A stretch of 64,000 bases of DNA from Spirochaetales bacterium (GCA_016934415.1 JAFGSW010000014.1:1-64000); one strand, 5' to 3'. Shown: positions 41,774 to 50,772, counted from the stretch's first letter. Notes: a model not told the origin generated them from the sequence alone. A program made the numbers and translations.

Positions 41774-44700
41774 TTGCTTCGCCGTTCCCCCCCAGCCGGG
41801 GAAGGAACTCCTCGCCGCCATCGGGAAAAATCCCTTTCCGGGCGCCGGAAGCGAGGATGAGCTCCAAAAGATTCTCGCGCACCATCGCCGGGAGACGGCC
41901 GACAAACCGGTCATCTACGTCGGTACCGGCACCTGCGGCCTTGGAGCCGGCGCGGGCAAGACGCTGGAGGCCATCCGCGCCTACCTCAAGGCCCGCCATA
42001 CGGACGCCGAGGTGGTCGAGGTGGGCTGCATCGGCATCTGCTCCGAGGAGCCGCTCATGGACGTGCAGCTCCCGGGAAAGCCGCGGGTGAGTTTCCGGCG
42101 GGTCACGGAGAGAGACGTTCCCGAGATTCTCGATTCGGCTTTCGCCGGAAAGTACATGCCCGAGCGGACGCTGGGGTATTTCGGCGCTGGCGGCGCGATC
42201 GACGGCCTGTCGGAGTTTGCGGGCTTGCCCGAGATCGGCGCGCATCCGTTCTTCGCCGGCCAGATCCGGTGGGTCCTCGCCAATTGCGGGCTGATCAATC
42301 CCGTGAGCATCGAGGAGTATATAAGCCGCGGCGGGTTCACCCAGCTCGCCCGGGTGCTCTTGGGTTTCACGCCCGATCAGGTATGCGACCAGGTCGAACG
42401 CTCCGGCCTCAAGGGCAGGGGCGGCGGCGGGTTTTTAGCCGGGAAAAAATGGAAGCTGTCGAACCTGAAAGCTTCGGAGGAAAAATATCTCATCTGCAAC
42501 GCGGACGAGGGCGATCCGGGCGCGTTTATGGACCGGGCGGTCATCGAGTCCGACACCTACCGTCTCATCGAGGGCATGGCCATCGCCGCCTACGCTCTCC
42601 GCGCGCACAAGGCGTACGTCTACATCCGCGCCGAATATCCGCTCGCCATCGAGCGGCTGAAGACGGCCCTCGCCCGCTGCCTGGAATTCGGATTGCTCGG
42701 CGAAAACATCCTTGGCTTGGGATTCAACCTCGATATCGTCATCAAGAAGGGCGCCGGCGCCTTCGTCTGCGGCGAGGAAACCGCGCTCATGCACAGCATC
42801 GAAGGCAAGCGCGGCATGCCGCGGCCCCGTCCCCCGTACCCGTCGGAGTCGGGGTTGTGGGAAAAACCGACGGTGATCAACAACGTGGAGACGCTCGCCA
42901 ATGTGCCGGACGTGTTCCGGCTCGGACCCGAGGGCTTCGCCGCCGTCGGCACCACGGGCAGCAAGGGCACCAAGGTCTTCGCCTTGTCCGGCGCAGTGAG
43001 CCGCACCGGTTTGGTGGAGGTGCCGATGGGCACCACCATCCGGCGCATCGTCGAAGAGATCGGCGGCGGGGTGGCCGGCGGGAAGCGGGTGAAGGCCGTC
43101 CAGATGGGCGGCCCGGCCGGCGGCTGCGTTCCGGAACAGCACCTTGACGTGGAAATCGACTTCGAGTCGCTCAAAGCGTACGGCGCCATCATGGGCTCCG
43201 GCGGCATGGTCGTCATGAACGAGAACACCTGCATGGTCGACCTCGCCGCCTATTTCATGGAGTTCATCCAGAACGAAAGTTGCGGCAAGTGCATCCCCTG
43301 CCGCCTGGGCACCAAGCAGGTGCTCGACATCCTGAAGTCCATCACCCGCAGCCGCAGGGAGGAGACCGAGATCGACGCGCTCCTACGCATGCAGGGCGTC
43401 GTCTATTTGGAACGGCTCGCCGCCACCATCAAGGAGATAAGCCTGTGCGGTTTGGGGCAGAACGCCACCAACCCGGTGCTCTCCACTTTGCGCTGGTTTC
43501 GCGATGAATACGAAGCGCACATCTTCGAGCGCACCTGCCCCGCCGGGGTCTGCCGCTCGCTCTCCGGCGTACCCTGCCAGCGCAACTGTCCTGTGGGCAC
43601 CGAGGTCTGGCGATACGTGGCCGAGATCGCGAACGGCGACTTCGAGGAGGCTTACCGCGTCATCCGCAAGGCCAATCCTTTGCCCTCGGTCTGCGCCCGC
43701 GTCTGTCATCATCCCTGCGAGACCAATTGCCGCTCCGGCTCGACCGGCGGCGAGCCCATCGCCGTGCGCGCGCTCAAGCGCTTCGTGGTGGACAGGGTGA
43801 AGCCCGAAGCGCTGCACCGGCCGGTCGTCAAGGCGGCCGTCGGCGCCCAACGCGCGGCCGTCATCGGCGCGGGGCCGTCCGGACTGACCGCCGCGCATTG
43901 CCTCTCGACCGACGGCGTGCGGGTGACGGTATTCGAGAAGGAAAAGACGGCGGGCGGCATGCTTGTCGCCGCCATCCCCGAATACCGCATGCCGCGGGAC
44001 ACCCTGGCGCGCGAGATTGGGGAGCTCCTCAATGAGAATATCGAAATCGTCTTCGGGAAAGAGCTGGGAAAGGATTTCACCATCGAAAACCTGTTCAAGG
44101 ACGGCTTTACCGCCGTGTACCTGGCGGTCGGCTCGCACAAGAACCAGAAGCTCGGGATCAAGGGCGAGGAAGCGGCCGGGGTTATGGCCGGCATTAATTT
44201 TCTCAAGGACTATAACCTCCACGGCACGGAGACCGCGCGCGGCCGGGTCGGCATCATCGGCGGCGGCAACTCCGCCATCGACGCCGCGCGCGTCGCCGTC
44301 CGCCAGAAGGCGGTCACGGAAGTGACGGTGTACTACCGCCGCACGCGAAACGAGATGCCCGCCTACGCCGAGGAGATCGAGGCCGCGCTTGAGGAGGGAG
44401 TGCGCATCGTTCCCCTCATGGCCCCCATTGCCATCAAGGCGGAGAAAGGCAAACTCGCATCCGTCACTTTCGTCAAGAACAGGCTCGACGCCAGGGACGC
44501 AAGCGGCCGCCAGAAACCGGTCGCGATTCCCGGGAGCGAGACCGAGGCGGCGCTCGACACGCTCATCGTCGCCATCAGCGAACAGCCGGACACCGAAAAG
44601 CTCGACGGGGTGAAGACCGAAAAGTGGGGAGGCATCGTTGTCGATCCTGAGACCATGCTCACGAGCGCCAGGGGCGTGTTCGCGGGCGGCGACGCGGTGA

Positions 44701-45011
44701 GCGGCCCCAACACGGTCATCGAGGCGATCGCGGCCGGCAAAAAAGCCGCCCGGCTCGTGTACCGGTACCTGACCGGCAAGGGCCTCGTCGTGTTCGAGGA
44801 CGTCGCTTTGCCGGAAACCTACGTGGCGCCGCCCGACACCAACGGCGATTCCCCGAAGGAGGTGGCGCGCGTGAGGATCCCGCGCCTGGTGCCGGCGAGG
44901 CGCGCCAAAAATTTCTGCGAAGTGGAGCTGTGCCTGGCCGAAGGCGACGCGATCGCCGAAGCGCGGCGTTGCCTGCGCTGCGACCTCGAGTTCACGGCGG
45001 CCGGCAAGTAG
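41760..45011 (+). CDS. NuoF/HydB fused to an NfnB/GltD-type NADPH-FAD module
   Basis: A 1083-residue three-part protein. Residues about 45-130 are a thioredoxin-like [2Fe-2S] domain (GTGTCGLGAG, VGCIGICSEEP). Residues 150-600 are NuoF/HydB with the FMN-NADH motif GRGGGGFLAGKKW, NADEGDPGAFMDR, GAFVCGEETAL and the cluster motif SCGKCIPCRLGTKQ. From about 610 to the end it is a GltD/NfnB-like flavoprotein: two Fe-S cysteine sets (CQRNCPVG, CARVCHHPCETNC), FAD motif GAGPSGLTAAH, NADPH motif GGGNSAIDAARVA and the final FAD block AGGDAVSGPNTVIEAIAAGK. HydB usually ends in ferredoxin clusters instead. The fusion predicts electron exchange among NAD(H), NADP(H) and ferredoxin/H2. Confidence 0.93.
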   Translation: MPENNCFAVPPQPGKELLAAIGKNPFPGAGSEDELQKILAHHRRETADKPVIYVGTGTCGLGAGAGKTLEAIRAYLKARHTDAEVVEVGCIGICSEEPLMDVQLPGKPRVSFRRVTERDVPEILDSAFAGKYMPERTLGYFGAGGAIDGLSEFAGLPEIGAHPFFAGQIRWVLANCGLINPVSIEEYISRGGFTQLARVLLGFTPDQVCDQVERSGLKGRGGGGFLAGKKWKLSNLKASEEKYLICNADEGDPGAFMDRAVIESDTYRLIEGMAIAAYALRAHKAYVYIRAEYPLAIERLKTALARCLEFGLLGENILGLGFNLDIVIKKGAGAFVCGEETALMHSIEGKRGMPRPRPPYPSESGLWEKPTVINNVETLANVPDVFRLGPEGFAAVGTTGSKGTKVFALSGAVSRTGLVEVPMGTTIRRIVEEIGGGVAGGKRVKAVQMGGPAGGCVPEQHLDVEIDFESLKAYGAIMGSGGMVVMNENTCMVDLAAYFMEFIQNESCGKCIPCRLGTKQVLDILKSITRSRREETEIDALLRMQGVVYLERLAATIKEISLCGLGQNATNPVLSTLRWFRDEYEAHIFERTCPAGVCRSLSGVPCQRNCPVGTEVWRYVAEIANGDFEEAYRVIRKANPLPSVCARVCHHPCETNCRSGSTGGEPIAVRALKRFVVDRVKPEALHRPVVKAAVGAQRAAVIGAGPSGLTAAHCLSTDGVRVTVFEKEKTAGGMLVAAIPEYRMPRDTLAREIGELLNENIEIVFGKELGKDFTIENLFKDGFTAVYLAVGSHKNQKLGIKGEEAAGVMAGINFLKDYNLHGTETARGRVGIIGGGNSAIDAARVAVRQKAVTEVTVYYRRTRNEMPAYAEEIEAALEEGVRIVPLMAPIAIKAEKGKLASVTFVKNRLDARDASGRQKPVAIPGSETEAALDTLIVAISEQPDTEKLDGVKTEKWGGIVVDPETMLTSARGVFAGGDAVSGPNTVIEAIAAGKKAARLVYRYLTGKGLVVFEDVALPETYVAPPDTNGDSPKEVARVRIPRLVPARRAKNFCEVELCLAEGDAIAEARRCLRCDLEFTAAGK

Positions 45012-45040
45012 GGAGCGGGCGGCAAGAAAGGAACGAATTC

Positions 45041-46756
45041 ATGGCGAAGATCACCATCAACAATAAGGAAATCACAGTCCGAGAGAACGAGACGATCCTG
45101 GCCGCCGCTAAAAAGGCCGGCATCTCCATTCCCACCCTTTGTCACATGGAGGGTTTCCCGCCCTCGGGCGCCTGCCGGATCTGCGTGGTCGAACTCGAGG
45201 GGCGCGGCCTGGTCCCGTCCTGCTCCTTTCCGGCCGCCGACGGGATGAGGGTCCAGACCCACTCGCCCCGCGCCCTCAAGGCGCGGAAAACCGTGGTGGA
45301 GCTCCTTCTCGCCAACCATCCGGATTCCTGCAACTACTGCGCCCGGAACCAGAGCTGCCGGCTGCAGACCCTCGCGTCGGAGCTCGGCGTCCGCCAGCGG
45401 GTCTATGTCGGCCACAAGGAGAAGTACAAGCTTGACGCTTCGAGTCCGGCCATCGTCCGCGATCCTGCCAAGTGCATTCTCTGCGGCCGCTGCGTGCGGG
45501 TCTGCGAGGAGGTGCAGGGCGTGGCCGCGATCGATTTCGTGCGTCGCGGATCCAAGACCGTGATCGCGGCGGCTTTCGAGGAGGGGTTGAACCTGTCGGC
45601 CTGCGTCAACTGCGGCCAGTGCATCAACGTCTGCCCAACGGGCGCGCTCACGGAAAACTCACACGTGAAACGGGTCCTCGACGCGCTCTCCGATCCCGCC
45701 CTCTATTGCGTCGTCCAGCACGCGCCGGCCGTTTCGGTGAGCATCGCCGAGGAATTCGGCTTTCCGGCGGGAAGCGACGTCGACGGCCTCATGGTGGCCG
45801 CCTTGCGTCGGCTCGGCTTCAAGAAGGTGTTCGACACGGCTTTCACCGCCGACCTCACCATCATGGAAGAGGGCTCCGAGCTGGTCCACCGGATCAAAAA
45901 CCGGGGCGCGCTCCCGATGCTCACGAGCTGCTCGCCGGGCTGGATCAAGTTCATCGAGCAGTTTTATCCGGACCTGCTGCCCAACGTTTCCACCTGCAAA
46001 AGCCCCCAGCAGATGATGGGCGCAATCGTCAAATCGTACTTTGCCGAGACGGGCAACCTCAATCCCCGCGACATCTTTTCGGTGTCCGTCATGCCCTGCA
46101 CCGCCAAGAAGTTCGAGGCGCAGCGACCCGAAATGGCGTGCGGCGGCGTAAGCGACGTGGACGCGGTGCTCACGACGCGCGAGCTCGCCCAGGTGTTCCG
46201 GATGTACGGCTTCAACCTGAAAGCCATCGCTCCGGAAGCGGCCGATACCCCATTCGGCACCCGTTCGACCGCGGGCAAGCTCTTCGGCGGCACGGGCGGC
46301 GTCATGGAGGCGGCCATCCGCTCGGCCTATTTTCTTCTCACCGGCACCGAGCTCGAAAATCCCGTCATCGACAAGGTGCGCGGGCTCGAGGGGCGCAAGG
46401 AAGCCTACGTCACCATCAACGGCATGGAGGTGGGCGTGGCCGTGGCCTCGGGCCTGGCCAATGCGCGCAAGGTGCTCGACGCGGTGCGCGCGGGGAGAAA
46501 CGATCTTCACTTCATCGAGATCATGACCTGCCCCGGCGGCTGCATCGCGGGGGGCGGCCAGCCGCTCGGCGCCGACCTCGAGGCGGTCAAGGCCCGGCTC
46601 GCCGCGCTCTACGACCTCGACTGCAAGGAGGGTCTGCGCTTGAGCCACAAAAACGAGGACGTCGTGCGTTTGTACAAGGAGTACCTCGTTGCGCCGCTCG
46701 GCGAAAAGAGCCACCGCCTGCTCCACACGCACTACCACGCGCGGGAAATCGTCTAG
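45041..46756 (+). CDS. hydA: [FeFe]-hydrogenase catalytic subunit HydA (M3-type)
   Basis: Reversible H2 formation or oxidation at an H-cluster. Domains in order: [2Fe-2S] ferredoxin (C34, C45, C48, C61), His-Cys3 [4Fe-4S] (H93, C97, C100, C106), two [4Fe-4S] (C145-C155 and C188-C198), then the H domain with L1 TSCSPGW (C297), L2 MPCTAKKFEA (C353) and L3 TCPGGCIAGGGQP, ending in the small-subunit-like tail LYKEYLVAPLGEKSH. AAGGA lies eight bases before the ATG. The 571-residue size and domain order are those of the catalytic subunits of NAD(P)-linked, multimeric hydrogenases. The maturases HydEFG are not in the window. Confidence 0.96.
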   Translation: MAKITINNKEITVRENETILAAAKKAGISIPTLCHMEGFPPSGACRICVVELEGRGLVPSCSFPAADGMRVQTHSPRALKARKTVVELLLANHPDSCNYCARNQSCRLQTLASELGVRQRVYVGHKEKYKLDASSPAIVRDPAKCILCGRCVRVCEEVQGVAAIDFVRRGSKTVIAAAFEEGLNLSACVNCGQCINVCPTGALTENSHVKRVLDALSDPALYCVVQHAPAVSVSIAEEFGFPAGSDVDGLMVAALRRLGFKKVFDTAFTADLTIMEEGSELVHRIKNRGALPMLTSCSPGWIKFIEQFYPDLLPNVSTCKSPQQMMGAIVKSYFAETGNLNPRDIFSVSVMPCTAKKFEAQRPEMACGGVSDVDAVLTTRELAQVFRMYGFNLKAIAPEAADTPFGTRSTAGKLFGGTGGVMEAAIRSAYFLLTGTELENPVIDKVRGLEGRKEAYVTINGMEVGVAVASGLANARKVLDAVRAGRNDLHFIEIMTCPGGCIAGGGQPLGADLEAVKARLAALYDLDCKEGLRLSHKNEDVVRLYKEYLVAPLGEKSHRLLHTHYHAREIV

Positions 46757-46800
46757 GCGGACCGATGGCGCCGGAAATACTGCAAGGCAAGGAGACGGGA

Positions 46801-47208
46801 ATGAGGAATAAGGAAATGGGGAAAACGGTTCTGGTGGTCGACGACGACGCCGACGTCCTTGAGCAGCAGAAGCTCATCCTGGGCAACGCCGGGTTTCGTG
46901 TGGTCGTCTGCGAAAGCCGCAAGGAGGCCGAGGAATACATATCGGGCGAGCGTCCCGATATTTCGATCGTGGATCTCATGATGGAGACGAGCGACGCGGG
47001 GTTCGTGCTCTGCCATCACCTGAAGAAAAAATATCCCGACGCACCCCTCATCGTGTTCACGAGCGTCAGCGCCGAAACCGGCATTGAGTTCGACGCCGTA
47101 ACCAGGGACGAGCGCGCCTGGATCAAGGCCGATGTTCTCCTGCACAAGCCGGCCCGGCCGGAACAGATCGTAAGCGAGGTGAACCGGCTGCTGCGGGCCG
47201 GGCCCTGA
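46801..47208 (+). CDS. Stand-alone response-regulator receiver protein
   Basis: A single CheY-like receiver (135 residues) with acidic pocket VVDDDAD, phosphoacceptor Asp in ISIVDLMME near residue 60, the Thr/Ser switch in IVFTSV near 89 and Lys in LLHKPARP near 119. There is no output domain, so it would pass phosphate on or bind a partner. AAGGAGA precedes the ATG. It stands between hydA (45 bp gap) and the H-cluster kinase (26 bp gap) on the same strand, making it the likely phosphorylation partner of that kinase. Confidence 0.9.
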   Translation: MRNKEMGKTVLVVDDDADVLEQQKLILGNAGFRVVVCESRKEAEEYISGERPDISIVDLMMETSDAGFVLCHHLKKKYPDAPLIVFTSVSAETGIEFDAVTRDERAWIKADVLLHKPARPEQIVSEVNRLLRAGP

Positions 47209-47234
47209 AGCGCGGCGTTTGAGGGCCGCGAAAG

Positions 47235-49253
47235 ATGATGTATTCCAATTACGGGCCGTCACTCGTTAAGACGATCAAGGAGCGCTGTCGGGTCTGCTAC
47301 ACCTGCGTCCGCGAGTGCCCGGCCAAGGCCATCCGGGTGGCCGGCGGCCAGGCCGAGGTCATCGCCGAGCGCTGCATCGGGTGCGGCAACTGCACCCGCG
47401 TCTGCAGCCAGCAGGCCAAGGCCGTCCTCAATTCGATGAAGGCGGTCAAGGCGCTTCTCGCATCGGATGCGCCGGTCGCCGCCTGCCTCGCGCCGAGCTT
47501 CCCGGCCGAATTCACCGAATATTCCCACCGCGTTCTCGCAGGACGCCTCAGGGCGATGGGCTTCGCCCGCGTCGTGGAAACCTCCTTCGGAGCCGACTTG
47601 GTTGCGGCGGAGTACAAGAAACTTGTCGCTGAAAACGGCGGCCGCCCGTACATATCCACCGCCTGTCCGGCCATCGTCTCGTATGTTGAGAAGTATTTCC
47701 CGCATCTCATCGCCTTCCTCGCGCCCGTGCTGTCTCCCATGGGGGCGGCCGCCCTCGTCGTCAAGAAGCTCTACGGGGAAGGGATGCGCGTCGTCTTCAT
47801 CGGCCCCTGCATCGCCAAAAAAAACGAGGCGAAACGGATCGCCGACATCGTGGCCGTCGACGCCGTGCTCACTTTTTCCGAGCTCCGGATGCTCCTGGAA
47901 GAGGCGGCCGGCGCGGACGGAAGCGGAGCGCTTGCACCCGAGGCGGATTTCGATCCGCCGCATCCGCGCCTCGGCACCATCTTCCCCTTGGGCGGGGGGC
48001 TCCTCCAGGCGGCCGCCATCGAGCGCGATCTCATCGCGAATAAAGTCATCTCCACCGAGGGGAACCGCAACTTCGTGGAAGTGATCAGGGATTTCGACGC
48101 TTCGCCGCGCGGCGTCGAGCTCCTCGACATCCTCTGCTGCGAAGGCTGCGTCATGGGGCCGGGCATGACGACTACCGAGGCGCGCTTCGCCCGCCACGAG
48201 CGGGTGAGCGCCTACGCCCGCCTCTGCTTTCGCGAGCGCGATCAGTTCGAGTGGGACGATGCGATCCTCGATTGGTCCTCCTTGTCCCTCGCCTGTTCGT
48301 TCGAGGCCGACGACCGGCGCCTCGACGCGCCTCCTCCCGGCGTCATCAGGGCGATCCTCGAGCGCATGGGGAAGCGGAGCCGCGAGGACGAGCTCAACTG
48401 CGGCGCCTGCGGATACGAGACCTGCGTCGAGCACGCCGTGGCCATTCACAAGGGGTTCGCCGAGACGGAGATGTGTCTTCCCTACGCGGTGGACAAGTTC
48501 AAGGAGAACGCCAAGGAGCTTTCCGTCTCCTACCGGCAGCTCGAGGAGGCGCAGGCGGCGCTCATCCAGTCGGAAAAACTCGCGAGCATGGGACAGCTGG
48601 CGGCGGGCATCGCCCATGAAATCAACAATCCCCTCGGCGTGATCCTGCTGTACGCGCATCTCCTTTTCGACCGCGCCGCGTCCGGTTCGGAGCACCGCGA
48701 CGATCTGAAAATGATCGTGGAGCAGGCGGACCGCTGCAAGACGATCGTCGGGGGGCTTCTCAATTTCGCGCGCAAGAACAAGGCCGTGCTCCAGCGGGCC
48801 GACCTGGCGGAGCTCGTGGGACGCTGCGTCAAGGCGGCAAAAAGCTCGGCCTCTCTCGCGGTCGAGTTCGAAAACCCGGACGAACCGGTCCACGCCGACG
48901 TGGATCCGGAACAGATGATGCAGGTGTTCATCAACCTGTTCACCAACGCGATCGAAGCCATGCCCCGCGGCGGCACATTGCGCGTCCGAACAAGCCGGGC
49001 GAACGGCGAAGTATCCATCCGCGTGTCGGACTCGGGCGTCGGCATTCCGTCTGAAAATCAGAAGAAGATATTCGAGCCTTTCTACACCACGAAGCAGATG
49101 GGAAAGGGTACGGGACTCGGGCTGGCCGTCACGTACGGCATCATCAAGATGCACCGGGGAAACATCGAGGTCGAGTCCAACGCCGACCCGGAACAAGGGC
49201 CGACGGGGACCACCTTCGTTGTAACGCTGCCGGTGCGGCAGGAAGAAGCCTGA
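47235..49253 (+). CDS. Sensory [FeFe]-hydrogenase-like protein fused to a histidine kinase
   Basis: Residues 10-60 hold two [4Fe-4S] ferredoxin motifs (CRVCYTCVREC, CIGCGNCTRVC). Residues 80-320 are an H-cluster domain with altered loops: L1 TACPAIV (C144), L2 GPCIAKKNEA (C192) and L3 CCEGCVMGPG (C302, C305). A further four-Cys Fe-S motif follows (NCGACGYETC, C414). Then come a coiled segment, HisKA with GQLAAGIAHEINNPLG (phosphoacceptor H461) and an HATPase domain (GVGIPSE, KGTGLGLAV). Sensory hydrogenases of known type have an Ala in place of the proton-relay Cys in L1, as here. It probably senses H2 or ferredoxin redox state and phosphorylates the neighbouring receiver. Confidence 0.92.
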   Translation: MMYSNYGPSLVKTIKERCRVCYTCVRECPAKAIRVAGGQAEVIAERCIGCGNCTRVCSQQAKAVLNSMKAVKALLASDAPVAACLAPSFPAEFTEYSHRVLAGRLRAMGFARVVETSFGADLVAAEYKKLVAENGGRPYISTACPAIVSYVEKYFPHLIAFLAPVLSPMGAAALVVKKLYGEGMRVVFIGPCIAKKNEAKRIADIVAVDAVLTFSELRMLLEEAAGADGSGALAPEADFDPPHPRLGTIFPLGGGLLQAAAIERDLIANKVISTEGNRNFVEVIRDFDASPRGVELLDILCCEGCVMGPGMTTTEARFARHERVSAYARLCFRERDQFEWDDAILDWSSLSLACSFEADDRRLDAPPPGVIRAILERMGKRSREDELNCGACGYETCVEHAVAIHKGFAETEMCLPYAVDKFKENAKELSVSYRQLEEAQAALIQSEKLASMGQLAAGIAHEINNPLGVILLYAHLLFDRAASGSEHRDDLKMIVEQADRCKTIVGGLLNFARKNKAVLQRADLAELVGRCVKAAKSSASLAVEFENPDEPVHADVDPEQMMQVFINLFTNAIEAMPRGGTLRVRTSRANGEVSIRVSDSGVGIPSENQKKIFEPFYTTKQMGKGTGLGLAVTYGIIKMHRGNIEVESNADPEQGPTGTTFVVTLPVRQEEA

Positions 49254-49262
49254 GCCTTGAAT

Positions 49263-49473
49263 GAAGAGAAACTACGGATGGGACGCGGATGAGCGCGGAT
49301 GAAGAGGGAAAAAAAGGAAATAACAGAAGAAAGGCTGAATAAGCATATGCAAAGTTGCGCCAAGAAGAGGAAACGAGGAACGACGGGGATGGGTTTTTTC
49401 TACTTATTTCATTTTTCTTCTTCTCCTTTTCCCTTATCCGCGTCCTATCCGCGTCCTATCCGTAGTTTCTTCC
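49263..49473. repeat. Long inverted repeat C (GACGCGGAT-unit arms)
   Basis: The left arm (49263-49310) reads GAAGAGAAACTACGGAT with GGACGCGGAT and GAGCGCGGAT units; the right arm (about 49411-49473) is its reverse complement (TCCGCGTCCTATCCG, GTAGTTTCTTC). About 100 bp lie between. Same build as elements A and B, but a different unit. It fills the gap between the H-cluster kinase and the receiver-kinase. Confidence 0.7.
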
Positions 49474-49513
49474 TCCGGCTTCGTGACGAGGTGATTTTGA
49501 AGGAGCAGGCCCT

Positions 49514-50656
49514 ATGACGACATTCTCTGCGCTCATCGTGGACGACGAACCGGGCATGCGGCTCGGCGCGGAGCGCATTCTCAAAGACTTCCGCATCCTG
49601 CTCCCCGACTTCGGCGAGGAGATCTCGTTTTCCACTCGCACGGCGGCCACGGGGGGGGAGGCGCTCGCCCTCCTGGAAGCCGAAAGGCCGGATCTCCTTC
49701 TCCTCGACTACAAGCTCCCTGATGTGCACGGCTTGGAAATTCTTTCAAGCTCCCTGCGCGCGAAAAACAATGTGCTCACGGTCATGATCACCGCCTACGC
49801 TTCGCTTGAAGTGGCGATCAACGCCACCAAGAACGGCGCTTTCGATTTCCTGGCCAAACCCTTCACGCCTGAGGAACTGACGAATACGGTACGCAAGGCC
49901 GCCGAGCACCTCTTCCTCGAGCGCAAGGCGCAGAAGCTCGAGGCCGAGAAGCGGCAGGTTCGGTTCCAGTTCGTGTCCGTGCTCGCGCACGAGCTCAAAT
50001 CTCCCCTGGCCGCGATTGAAAATTACCTCCGTATCATGGCCGGCCGGGTGTCGGGGGACGCGCTCGCCGCCTACGATTCCATGATCGACCGCTCGCTCCT
50101 GCGAATCGACGGTATGCGCAAGCTCATCGTCGATCTCCTCGATCTCACCCACATCGAGTCCGGCCAAAAGGCGCGTTCGCCCACGCTCATGTCCCTACGG
50201 TCGCTCGCGGAGGAGGCGCTTGAGAAGGTCAGGGGAGAGGCGGAATCGAGGAACGTGGCCCTCACGCTCGACTGCGACGCCGCACTCACATTCTTCTGTG
50301 ACCGCGGCGAGCTCGAAATCCTCATCTCGAATCTGCTTACCAATGCCGTCAAGTACAACCGGGACGGGGGTACGGTCGCCCTTGCCCTGACGGCCGAGGG
50401 CGACGGGCTGCGCTGCGAGTGCCGCGACACCGGCATAGGGATGACGTCCGAGGAGACGGCCGGCCTGTTCAAGGAATTCTACCGTGTGAAGAATGCGAAG
50501 ACGAAGAACGTCCCGGGGAGCGGTCTCGGTCTGTCCATCGTGAAAAAAATCGTCGATCTGTACGGCGGATCGATCGCGGTCGAGAGTGTTGCCGGTGAGG
50601 GCACGACGGTACGGGCCGTGCTCAAGACCGCCCATGGTTCGACGGGCCTGTCCTGA
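49514..50656 (+). CDS. Receiver domain-histidine kinase hybrid
   Basis: A soluble signalling protein with an N-terminal receiver (ALIVDDEPGMR, Asp in LLLLDYKLPD near residue 63, Lys in FLAKPFTPEE near 115), a short coil, HisKA with FVSVLAHELKSPLAAIENY (His near 163) and an HATPase domain (DTGIGMTSEETAGLF, GSGLGLSIVKKIV). No membrane segment or sensory domain is seen, so its input is phosphotransfer to the receiver, for example from the H-cluster kinase upstream. AAGGAG stands eight bases before the ATG. The last codons run into a dispersed repeat (from 50643), so the C-terminal STGLS is repeat-derived. Confidence 0.9.
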   Translation: MTTFSALIVDDEPGMRLGAERILKDFRILLPDFGEEISFSTRTAATGGEALALLEAERPDLLLLDYKLPDVHGLEILSSSLRAKNNVLTVMITAYASLEVAINATKNGAFDFLAKPFTPEELTNTVRKAAEHLFLERKAQKLEAEKRQVRFQFVSVLAHELKSPLAAIENYLRIMAGRVSGDALAAYDSMIDRSLLRIDGMRKLIVDLLDLTHIESGQKARSPTLMSLRSLAEEALEKVRGEAESRNVALTLDCDAALTFFCDRGELEILISNLLTNAVKYNRDGGTVALALTAEGDGLRCECRDTGIGMTSEETAGLFKEFYRVKNAKTKNVPGSGLGLSIVKKIVDLYGGSIAVESVAGEGTTVRAVLKTAHGSTGLS

Positions 50657-50719
50657 GCATCGTCGAAGGGCTCACCATGACGATTCCATTGAGTCACCCA
50701 GAGTCTGTCGAAGGGTGAT
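50643..50719. repeat. Two short dispersed repeats (GTCGAAGGG family)
   Basis: CCTGTCCTGAGCATCGTCGA (running on into AGGG; copy at 50643-50679) and TCACCCAGAGTCTGTCGAAG (running on into GGTGA; 50693-50719). The second has TCACCC/GGGTGA ends that can pair. Confidence 0.55.
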
Positions 50720-50772
50720 ATGTCTATTGAGGTTTACGCACTACCGTATTCAATAGGATAGGAGGCTCGTTA

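Noticed and set aside
45472-47208. A 578-codon plus-strand frame overlapping hydA
   Set aside because: Only its last 135 codons (from 46801) are a real receiver gene; the earlier part is an out-of-frame reading of hydA.
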